Below, in pieces: positions 34,118 to 42,209 of a stretch of 64,000 nucleotides of DNA (its first letter is position 1; every line of letters starts with the position of its first letter). Where the stretch lies: positions 46,071,097 through 46,135,096 of the forward strand of contig OZ038433.1 in the NCBI GenBank assembly GCA_964036275.1, in the 5' to 3' direction. The notes below the pieces were generated by a model. The model was given only the letters and a program-made list of their open reading frames with translations. It was not told the origin of the DNA and did not search any database. Both the position numbers and the translations under genes were made by a program. Source of the DNA: Litoditis marina. Lineage: Eukaryota > Nematoda > Chromadorea > Rhabditida > Rhabditidae.

Positions 34118-36522
34118 GGAAGGGCCTGGCCAGGAAAAATGTGAGTACACACAAATAGAATGGCGCCTTTGGAATGTTTCGAGAGTTACAAAAGTTGAAA
34201 AAAAGTAACTTTCATGTACCCAGGGGGTGGCCTGGCAAGGAAAAGTGTGGGTACACACAAATAAAATGTTTGGAATGTTTCGAAAGTTACAAAAGTTGAA
34301 AAAGTAACTTTCATGTACCCAGGGGGTGGCCTAGCAAGGAAAAGTGTGGGTACACACAAATAAAATGTTTCGAATGTTTCGAAAGTTACAAAAGTTGAAA
34401 AAAGTAACTTTCATGTACCTAGGGGGTGGCCTAGCAAGGAAAAGTGTGGGTACACACAAATAAAATGTTTGGAATGTTTCGAAAGTTACAAAAGTTGAAA
34501 AAAGTAACTTTCATGTACCTAGGGGGTGGACTAGCAAGAAAAAGTGTGGGTACACACACATAAAATGTTTCGAATGTTTCGAAAGTTACAAAAGTTGAAA
34601 AAGTAACTTTCATGTACCTAGGGGGTGGCCTAGTAAGGAAAAGTGTGGGTACACACAAATAAAATGTTTCGAATGTTTCGAAAGTTACAAAAGTTGAAAA
34701 AAGTAACTTTCATGTACCTAGGGGGTGGACTACCAAGAAAAAGTGCGGGTACACACACATAAAATGTTTCGAATGTTTCGAAAGTTACAAAAGTTGAAAA
34801 AGTAACTTTCATGTACCCAGGGGGGTGGCCTAGTAAGAAAAAGTGTGGGTACACACACATAAAATGTTTCGAATGTTTCGAAAGTTACAAAAGTTGAAAA
34901 AGTAACTTTCATGTACCTAGGGGGTGGCCTAGCAAGAAAAAGTGTGGGTACACACACATAAAATGTTTCGAATGTTTCGAAAGTTACAAAAATTGAAAAA
35001 AGTAACTTTCATGTACCTAAGGGGGTGGACTACCAAGAAAAAGTGCGGGTACACACACATAAAATGTTTCGAATGTTTCGAAAGTTACAAAAGTTGAAAA
35101 AGTAACTTTCATGTACCCAGGGGGGTGGCCTAGTAAGGAAAAGTGTGGGTACACACAAATAAAATGTTTCGAATGTTTCCAAAGTTACAAAAGTTGAGAA
35201 AAGTAACTTTCATGTACCCAGGGGGGTGGCCTAGTAAGGAAAAGTGTGGGTACACACAAATAAAATGTTTCGAATGTTTCCAAAGTTACAAAAGTTGAAA
35301 AAAGTAACTTTCATGTACCTAGGGGGTGGCCTAGTAAGGAAAAGTGTGGGTACACACATATAAAATGTTTGGAATGTTTCGAAAGTTACAAAAGTTGAAA
35401 AAAGTAACTTTCATGTACCTAAGGGGGTGGACTAGCAAGAAAAAGTGTGGGTACACACACATAAAATGTTTCGAATGTTTCGAAAGTTACAAAAGTTGAA
35501 AAAGTAACTTTCATGTACTTAGGGGGTGGCCTAGCAAGGAAAAGTGTGGGTACACACAAATAAAATGTTTGGAATGTTTCGAAAGTTACAAAAGTTGAAA
35601 AAGTAACTTTCATGTACCTAGGGGGTGGCCTACTAAGGAAAAGTGTGGGTACACACAAATAAAATGTTTGGAATGTTTCGAAAGTTACAAAAGTTGAAAA
35701 AGTACCTTTCATGTACCTAAGGGGGTGGACTAGCAAGAAAAAGTGTGGGTACACACACATAAAATGTTTCGAATGTTTCGAAAGTTACAAAAGTTGAAAA
35801 AGTAACTTTCATGTACCTAGGGGGTGGCCTAGTAAGGAAAAGTGTGGGTACACACAAATAAAATGTTTGGAATGTTTCGAAAGTTACAAAAGTTGAAAAA
35901 GTAACTTTCATGTACCTAAGGGGGTGGACTAGCAAGAAAAAGTGTGGGTACACACACATAAAATGTTTCGAATGTTTCGAAAGTTACAAAAGTTGAAAAA
36001 GTAACTTTCATGTACTTAGGGGGTGGCCTAGCAAGGAAAAGTGTGGGTACACACAAATAAAATGTTTGGAATGTTTCGAAAGTTACAAAAGTTGAAAAAG
36101 TAACTTTCATGTACCTAGGGGGTGGCCTAGTAAGGAAAAGTGTGGGTACACACATATAAAATGTTTGGAATGTTTCGAAAGTTACAAAAGTTGAAAAAGT
36201 AACTTTCATGTACCTAAGGGGGTGGACTAGCAAGAAAAAGTGTGGGTACACACACATAAAATGTTTCGAATGTTTCGAAAGTTACAAAAGTTGAAAAAGT
36301 AACTTTCATGTACTTAGGGGGTGGCCTAGTAAGGAAAAGTGTGGGTACACACAAATAAAATGTTTGGAATGTTTCGAAAGTTACAAAAGTTGAAAAAGTA
36401 ACTTTCATGTACCTAGGGGGTGGCCTAGTAAGGAAAAGTGTGGGTACACACAAATAAAATGTTTGGAATGTTTCGAAAGTTACAAAAGTTGAAAAAGTAA
36501 CTTTCATGTACCCAGGAGGTGG
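34118..36522. repeat. ~100-bp minisatellite, right arm
   Basis: Inverted copy of the left-arm array with one additional ~101-bp unit near 35150-35320. All minus-strand open frames here are the same repeat read through. Confidence 0.92.
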
Positions 36523-36828
36523 CCTAGAAAGGAAAAGTGTACTTGTACGTAATTATTTGAATAGAAAAGGCATGGAGACTTACTTGTTGTAACTCTCTGC
36601 TGCCTAAGAAGTGGGTGTTTGGAAAATGATTGTTAGTTGTGAGAATTATTATTTGGAGAGTAGGCGTGTCGTATTTTGTACGCTGAAAGCGGTTATCGTC
36701 GCTAATAACAAGGTGTCTTACTTGTTGTTTACTAAACTACATCGTAACCATGCATTGAACGAGACTCGATGAAGGCAGGTGTGCTAAACTTGCGATTTAC
36801 AACATTACAATGTATGTCACAAGTTGGC

Positions 36829-36835
36829 TATAAAA
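36829..36835 (+). promoter_or_regulatory. TATA box of the 102-aa gene, right arm
   Basis: TATAAAA 46 bp before the ATG at 36881. The mirror copy is 30766-30772 on the minus strand. Confidence 0.6.
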
Positions 36836-36880
36836 CGACCAAAACCGGACAAATGAATCATTTTAACACGAACAACGATT

Positions 36881-37189
36881 ATGTCCAGTCGCTTAAGCAA
36901 ACATTCTGGGTTCCTATTCACGTGCATGTCCGATTGCACTATAATTGAAACAGCGCAGATTCCCCAGATAAATATCCTAGTTGAGATTATTTATAACATT
37001 TTGAACAATGACAAACTTTTCCTAACTTGTTCTGAGAGGGACACTTTGAAACCTGTTCTACCTCTCCTGTACGACATTTCAAGTATTCGCAGTCCAGATT
37101 TGGCGAGAAGACAACTCCGTCGCTTATCCCAGGATCACATAGAAGCAATTATAATTCCAGCATTAACAGCTTGTAACTTACAATTATGA
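36881..37189 (+). CDS. Small 102-aa Polinton-type protein, right arm
   Basis: Mirror of 30412-30720 with identical product. Promoter TATAAAA 36829-36835, polyadenylation signal AATAAA 37202-37207, then about 130 bp to the TATATAA of the next gene, so each arm reads outward as two compact transcription units in the same direction. Confidence 0.65.
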   Translation: MSSRLSKHSGFLFTCMSDCTIIETAQIPQINILVEIIYNILNNDKLFLTCSERDTLKPVLPLLYDISSIRSPDLARRQLRRLSQDHIEAIIIPALTACNLQL

Positions 37190-37201
37190 ATGTTTTCATA
37201 G

Positions 37202-37207
37202 AATAAA
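37202..37207 (+). terminator. Polyadenylation signal AATAAA of the 102-aa gene, right arm
   Basis: AATAAA 13 bp after the stop codon; mirror copy 30394-30399 on the minus strand. Confidence 0.55.
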
Positions 37208-37341
37208 CAATTCAATTAGTTGTCGAATGGCTCCTTTTAACAATAAAAAATAACACCCACCGCAACTTGTGGATAACACCCACCACAACACCGCAACAAG
37301 TTTTTTTTTAAAAGTTGGACGAAAGTGTGACATATGGAGAG

Positions 37342-37348
37342 TATATAA
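37342..37348 (+). promoter_or_regulatory. TATA box before the 45/237-aa frames, right arm
   Basis: TATATAA in GAGAGTATATAAGG. Mirror copy 30253-30259 on the minus strand. The likely start site about 25-30 bp downstream would give a ~115-nt leader for the 237-aa frame. Confidence 0.55.
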
Positions 37349-37355
37349 GGTGACA

Positions 37356-37493
37356 ATGAGCACCAAACCGCCAAATAACCAAGTGCTTGCGTTAAGACCA
37401 CTTACAGAAGCCAGCCCTCAATTTAATCTCCCCGCGCAGAATATTACGGCATTTCCGAATACAGCTTTTACTTTTTGTGACTTGAGAAGATGA
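37356..37493 (+). CDS. Small 45-aa frame overlapping the 237-aa gene (ATGA), right arm
   Basis: Mirror of 30108-30245, identical product. The ATGA overlap could couple translation of the two frames if a longer transcript from the upstream gene covers both. Confidence 0.35.
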   Translation: MSTKPPNNQVLALRPLTEASPQFNLPAQNITAFPNTAFTFCDLRR

Positions 37494-38203
37494 AAACAAC
37501 CGGAAAGTATATGCTTGCCCCTCTGAATGAGGATGAGAAACATACAGCATCTCTGAAACAGAGAATGTCCGATATACTTCATAGCACAACTCTCGCCGAC
37601 TACGAAAAAGTTGCACTTTATGAAGATGCGATGGCTCGGTTGCGAGGTTTTCTAGAATCTATTGATGTTCCACCAACTGTCCGAATCGAATTGCCGCCTT
37701 CGAACGATGTCGTACCAGCATACAAATTACCTACTAAAGATAAGAACTTCTGGAAGATATTTGAAGGGATTCGCACGAACGATAGGCAAGAAATTGTGCT
37801 GGATGGCCGAGTCATAGAAAGATCCAACATAAATACCAACTTGGATTATGCAATGTACAAAACTGATTTCATGCCGTATGGTTATGAGGAGTTTTACAAT
37901 CACGTGCGAAGCAAAGTGAATTACGACATTCAGCCAATAGCGGAAAAGGAAGAAAAACCTATTAAATTGGAAATGTTGGCCGAGTCTGAGAACGATGAGA
38001 ACGAAAATTACGATACAGCTTCGGATAAAAGTGCCGACCAGTGGACTCCGGTAGTCTCAAGAAGCGCCAGGAGAAAAATGGCTGAAACAAACGCTTCCGC
38101 CGATAGAGTTTATGGAGTTCCGGCGCCCGCTCCCATGTCCAGGCGAACCCGCCAGCAAGGAACCGGAAGGAGAAGATTGTATATAAAATTGTGGACTTTG
38201 TAA
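37490..38203 (+). CDS. Polinton-type late/accessory protein, 237 aa, right arm
   Basis: Inverted duplicate of 29398-30111 with the identical 237-residue product. A TATATAA box at 37342-37348 lies about 145 bp upstream and AATAAA at 38202-38207 overlaps the TAA stop, so the gene is compact and virus-like. Its ATG overlaps the stop of a preceding small frame as ATGA (37490-37493). No intron is needed. Role unknown; the position and the N-terminal pattern suggest a structural or late protein. Confidence 0.75.
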   Translation: MKTTGKYMLAPLNEDEKHTASLKQRMSDILHSTTLADYEKVALYEDAMARLRGFLESIDVPPTVRIELPPSNDVVPAYKLPTKDKNFWKIFEGIRTNDRQEIVLDGRVIERSNINTNLDYAMYKTDFMPYGYEEFYNHVRSKVNYDIQPIAEKEEKPIKLEMLAESENDENENYDTASDKSADQWTPVVSRSARRKMAETNASADRVYGVPAPAPMSRRTRQQGTGRRRLYIKLWTL

Positions 38204-38207
38204 TAAA
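38202..38207 (+). terminator. Polyadenylation signal AATAAA of the 237-aa gene, right arm
   Basis: AATAAA overlaps the TAA stop at 38201-38203; mirror copy 29394-29399 on the minus strand. Confidence 0.55.
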
Positions 38208-38663
38208 ATTATCAACCTAAAAAACTTTTGTTTTGTGCGCAACACACCGCGTGTCTTTATTACCAATACTACGAATTCCAAGAAAATACTGCATGTTGTT
38301 AAACGCATTACGGAATCACGTTTGGTGACTCCATTAAATGCTTTAGAGTTTGTAGTTAAAATTGGATGTGTTGTGTTGTGTTGTTCAATAATATTTAGAT
38401 ACTCTTTTAGAAGGTGATCAATAATTACACCAGTGCTGGGAATTCCAAGATGATACTTTATTAAAGTACACAAATGTCACAAAATTAAGGTAGTTTTGCC
38501 ATTAAAGTATAAAAATGTTGGAATAAAGTGCGAAAATGGCAGGAAATCCCGGTCACTATTTATTTACGTTGTTAATCGGTTACCGTACATTCACATGGCA
38601 CATCACGTGTAACACGTGAAAACCCGAACTAAATACGTACGTCGACGATTTTTCCAACCAGTC

Positions 38664-38685
38664 TGTTCAGTTACCCAAGTTAAAG
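38664..38685 (+). ncRNA. Diverged SL1-like leader with GT donor, right arm
   Basis: Mirror copy of 28916-28937, with the same upstream CACGTG pair and ATACGTACGT box. Confidence 0.45.
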
Positions 38686-39055
38686 GTGCGTTCTGGTTCT
38701 AAACCGACAAAGTTTTGAAAAAAAAATATAGGAAAACACAGAAAATGCTTTCTTGTTGTAAAACATTCTATGTGTGAATCCGTATAAGTTTAGGTAATAT
38801 TATATTAACAATATAACGTATACACTGCGTATTGCAGCTTGTCGGCATAGTTAATTTCAATTGCGTTATGGGTCTCGCAGCGCCCGGAATTTGCAATACA
38901 CAGTCCTTTAAAAATTGCATCACAAATCGGGAATCTCGGGTGTTCTTCATGTTTCATGTAGAGTAGAATGCAGCTTATGTTTTGATCTATGTAGCTCGCG
39001 CATGTTTCATTTTATATGGAAGGCGGTACAGGACACGTACATTTACATGACACAC

Positions 39056-39070
39056 CACGTGTAACACGTG
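39056..39070. promoter_or_regulatory. CACGTG pair at 9-bp spacing, right arm
   Basis: Mirror of 28531-28545; the partner pair upstream of the diverged leader is at 38604-38618. Confidence 0.5.
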
Positions 39071-39109
39071 AAAACGTTATCTAAGTACGTATGTTGGATA
39101 ACCCCATCC

Positions 39110-39131
39110 GGTTTAATTACCCAAGTTTGAG
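39110..39131 (+). ncRNA. Exact SL1 leader followed by GT donor, right arm
   Basis: Mirror copy of 28470-28491, identical in the leader, donor and upstream CACGTG pair. Confidence 0.6.
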
Positions 39132-39742
39132 GTAGATTGATGGATGCTATCTTTCCTGTTAAAACACATGTCACGTGTGAACCGAATAAACTGTACTTGG
39201 AAGTTATAACCCCCATGAGGCTTTAAACCCCCTCGTTTTCTATTCTGAGCAGCCTGGTGCCTGGCACCTGTTGCACTAATATAAACAAACTATAGTTGCG
39301 CAGCCACCGGATACAAGTCAATACAAATCAATAACTTTAATATGTTGTCAACCGAAGTACATTGAACCAGTTACGCGTCGCAGATATACTTCTACACTAC
39401 GCGATAACGCTTACAAACGCGCCGCGCCCACCATTCAATTATCGATTTTTCTCTTGCTATTGCGAAATATGCATAAAGTATTGCGAAATACTCAGATTCC
39501 AGAAAAGTCCTTGGAAAAGAGCCAAGAAAAAACGTGAGAGAGCGTGTGGACACGTGTAGAAACGTGTGAGAAAAACTTGAGAAAAAACTTTTTCCTTAAG
39601 AATTACCGTTATACTGTATAAGGATTACTGTACCTAGGTTACTGTACCTAGGTTACTGTATGTTGCCGGCTGGCTGCGCGCTGGGTGCAGCCGCGCGCTA
39701 GGCTCCGCCCCCTTTGGTTCCATGAGGGCCAGGTCTACTACT

Positions 39743-39748
39743 ACTATC
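39743..39748 (+). repeat. Target-site duplication, right (ACTATC)
   Basis: Partner of 27853-27858; host sequence resumes at 39749 as CACTAGGCCACC. Confidence 0.92.
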
Positions 39749-39881
39749 CACTAGGCCACCGGACACCTCCGAGCCGGAATGCTTGTTTCGGGGGCAAGAG
39801 CGCGCGGTTCACTGTTGTATATGGAAATGTTAGGTTTTTCATAGATGAGATAAATGATTTAGCTCTCAATTCTCAATTGTA
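39749..39881. repeat. 5S/SL1 tandem unit 2, right part
   Basis: Continuation after the insertion, starting CACTAGGCCACCGG as in the uninterrupted units. A few bases near 39794 differ from the other units (GGGGGCAAGAGC against GGGGGGAAGCAC). Confidence 0.9.
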
Positions 39882-40220
39882 GCCCTCAGATGTGGAGCAA
39901 ATTTCAATTTCGTTCTCTGGCACGAAACTCGATGAGAATTTGGAAAAACTATCGGAAAATGTACGAACAGCTTTTGTAAAAGTATTTTCTATGATGTGTA
40001 ACTTAAATTGAGGTGTATGGGGGAAAAAAGTTCGACTTTTGTTTCACGTGACTCACGTGGGAAAACGTGCATTTTCACGGGTCCACACCTACTAAACATG
40101 CATGAACATCCCTTTTGTTGCCGATGTGGAGCAAACTACAACGTTTCTTTTAGAGAACACCTGTTTTCTGCTCACGTGAGACACGTGACACACGTGTTTT
40201 TACTTTTGTACACATTCTTA

Positions 40221-40315
40221 GTGCCCTCCTACTGGAGGGCGTTCCAAAATTTGTCTTAACCACAACTTTCATTGGGTCAGAACGAGAAAGTACCTCAAAC
40301 TTGGGTAATTAAACC
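40221..40315 (-). ncRNA. SL1 spliced-leader RNA, unit 3
   Basis: Leader at 40294-40315 and body identical to units 1 and 2. Confidence 0.95.
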
Positions 40316-40468
40316 AACGAGAGGGTAGGATAGTGGTGGACGCTCATGAGACGTACGTATATTGGTCTGGCCGGCTGGCCAAAACGCCCCCTTTAAGCGC
40401 TGAAACAGATAGTATTTGGTTTGTTTGGGCGCTAAAACTAAGGAAATTCGATCTAGTTTATGTAAAAA

Positions 40469-40586
40469 GCTTACGGCACCCGGGATTCCCAAGCCGTCTC
40501 CGATCCAAGTACTAACCGGGCCCAACGTTGCTTGACTTGCCAGATCGGACGGGATGGCGTATTTTCAACGTGGTATGGTCGTAAGC
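40469..40586 (-). rRNA. 5S ribosomal RNA, unit 3
   Basis: Same 118-nt sequence as unit 1 with T5 at 40464-40468. Confidence 0.96.
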
Positions 40587-41230
40587 GAAAGAATTGGGGG
40601 GTCTACTAGGGACATGCTGGAGGCAGATTTACGCAACTAGGACACATAAAACATAAATAAACCATTTCATAAGTTTCCCAGCCACTAATTTGCTAAATTT
40701 CTCAGTCACAAGGTCACGTGGTTTCCACGTGAATTCGGACAAAACGCGCGAAAATAGCAGTTCTAACGGTCTTTCCTCGCCCATAATTCGAACAATTGTT
40801 AATTATATCTCGCAATCTCTTGATCTACCAGTCGAGAATACAGTTTTCTGTGAGTCAACCGCTGTACAAGTCACCAACTTTTCCCCATCCCCAGCTATAG
40901 CCCTGTAGAATCGCGGTTTTTCGCTCATATCTCAGCTTTGGAGGGTCGAAACACAAAAATGACAAGATTTCCGCGATCGGCACGTCATTTTGTATGCACA
41001 CGGCACGAAAAGAAGCTAATTCGGAAAAAATTTCCTGATTGCAAATGGCAAAAATCTACAGGTCCCCCCCTCCGGCACGGGAGGCGGCAGCACTATCCAC
41101 TAGGCCACCGGACACCTCCGAGCCGGAATGCTTGTTTCGGGGGGAAGCACGCGCGGTTCACTGTTGTATATGGAAATGTTAGGTTTTTCATAGATGAGAT
41201 AAATGATTTAGCTCTCAATTCTCAATTGTA

Positions 41231-41654
41231 GCCCTCAGATGTGGAGCAAATTTCAATTCCGTTCTCTGGCACGAAACTCGATGAGAATTTGGAAAAACTA
41301 TCGGAAAATGTACGAACAGCTTTTGTAAAAGTATTTTCTATGATGTGTAACTTAAATTGAGGTGTATGGGGGAAAAAAGTTCGACTTTTGTTTCACGTGA
41401 CTCACGTGGGAAAACGTGCATTTTCACGGGTCCACACCTACTAAACATGCATGAACATCCCTTTTGTTGCCGATGTGGAGCAAACTACAACGTTTCTTTT
41501 AGAGAACACCTGTTTTCTGCTCACGTGAGACACGTGACACACGTGTTTTTACTTTTGTACACATTCTTAGTGCCCTCCTACTGGAGGGCGTTCCAAAATT
41601 TGTCTTAACCACAACTTTCATTGGGTCAGAACGAGAAAGTACCTCAAACTTGGG
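41231..41654. repeat. 5S/SL1 tandem unit 4, truncated in the SL1 gene
   Basis: It matches the other units until 41654, inside the SL1 leader, then changes to unrelated DNA rich in TGAGTCA/TGACTCA. It has no 5S gene. This is the right end of the array. Confidence 0.9.
41570..41654 (-). pseudogene. Truncated SL1 RNA gene, unit 4
   Basis: The RNA body, Sm-type site and only the last 12 bases of the leader (CCCAAGTTTGAG) remain. The first ten leader bases and the promoter are replaced by unrelated sequence (from 41655). Without its 5' end it should not make a functional leader. Confidence 0.9.
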
Positions 41655-41722
41655 AAATCAATTGAGTCATTAGCGCCTTTGGTGAGTCACCAATGACTCG
41701 GTCGAGTCAGCGGTGACTCAGA
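41655..41722. other. Cluster of TGAGTCA/TGACTCA sites at the array breakpoint
   Basis: TTGAGTCA, GGTGAGTCACC, TGACTCG, CGAGTCA and GGTGACTCAG lie within about 70 bp directly after the truncated SL1 gene. The same palindromic motif is the core of the 144-bp satellite 500 bp further on. Confidence 0.6.
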
Positions 41723-42016
41723 CAATTCTTCATCGACCAGAACAAACTACAGGTGACTAATCTGTAACTACAACTATATTATGTTCAAACAGGATGTATT
41801 TTGGACTTTTCACTAGTGAAATGCGATACTTGTGGTCATATGTTCATCCCATACAAAAAAAATGAAATTTCGCAAAATTTTCTTAAAGTTCCAAAAAACG
41901 TGTTTGTTCAGGCCAAACGTACAAAAACAACCAAGACCATCATTTTAGCGAACAAACATCTGAACCATGAAACTTTGAAAGTTTTAAGGCTAGTTGCTCG
42001 GACAATTTTGGAGTAG
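41700..42016 (+). CDS. Small Cys-x2-Cys coding candidate (terminal exon)
   Basis: The exon 41793-42016 follows an acceptor (atgttcaaacag) and ends in TAG. A candidate donor at 41752|GTGACT would leave a 40-bp intron, and the phase joins. The protein contains CDTCGHMFIPYKKNE, a single Cys-x2-Cys knuckle, then a basic stretch (AKRTKTTKTIILANK) and a C-terminal helix. One knuckle alone does not make a complete zinc site, so the partner cysteines would have to lie in upstream exons that I cannot find; the upstream DNA is the 5S/SL1 breakpoint. It may be a gene remnant. No family assigned. Confidence 0.3.
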
Positions 42017-42209
42017 TTAAGGAAGTCTCAAATAAAGGAGAAGTTTTGAACGAGTGTCTCTGTTGTACTGATGATGGGAGTATAACAATTTGTTTATCCT
42101 GACTTTTCACTGTGCATGATGGAGAAGGTTATGTGGTTATTTGTGGTAATGAGTAGGCCTCGCTAAAGGTGCAAAAGGCAAAATTCTCCTCACAGATGCC
42201 AGCAAAAGA
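42017..42209. other. Unassigned AT-rich spacer
   Basis: Between the small coding candidate and the 144-bp satellite; nothing recognised. Confidence 0.4.

Larger units (their letters stand above)
27859..39742. mobile_element. Palindromic Polinton/Maverick-like element, 11,884 bp, non-autonomous
   Basis: Boundaries are set by the ACTATC duplication and by the empty sites in sibling 5S/SL1 units. It starts AGTAGTAGACC and ends with the exact complement. Left arm 27859-33653 and right arm 33846-39742 are near-identical inverted copies around a 192-bp spacer; they differ by one ~101-bp minisatellite unit and rare substitutions. Each arm has three small genes and two SL1-like sequences. The 5'-AG terminus, 6-bp duplication, and gene order (a small 102-aa protein, then a ~240-aa protein beginning KYMLAPL) fit Polintons. 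No DNA polymerase B, retroviral-type integrase, FtsK-like ATPase or adenovirus-type protease frame is present, so mobility would depend on another element. Confidence 0.85.
33846..39742 (-). repeat. Polinton inverted arm, right (5,897 bp)
   Basis: Inverted copy of the left arm with one more ~101-bp minisatellite unit (near 35150-35320). It has a C where the left arm has a G at 31330, which removes the single Arg-for-Thr variant of the minisatellite frame. Confidence 0.92.
39882..41230. repeat. 5S/SL1 tandem unit 3 (1349 bp)
   Basis: Complete unit with 5S and SL1 genes. The tRNA-like B box present in unit 1 is deleted here (ACAGGTCCCCCCCTCCGG). Confidence 0.92.

Noticed and set aside
27859..39742. 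Palindrome as a fold-back sequencing or assembly artefact
   Set aside because: An artefact would mirror the flanking host DNA too. Here the flanks are the two sides of one broken 5S/SL1 unit with a 6-bp duplication, and the arms differ slightly.
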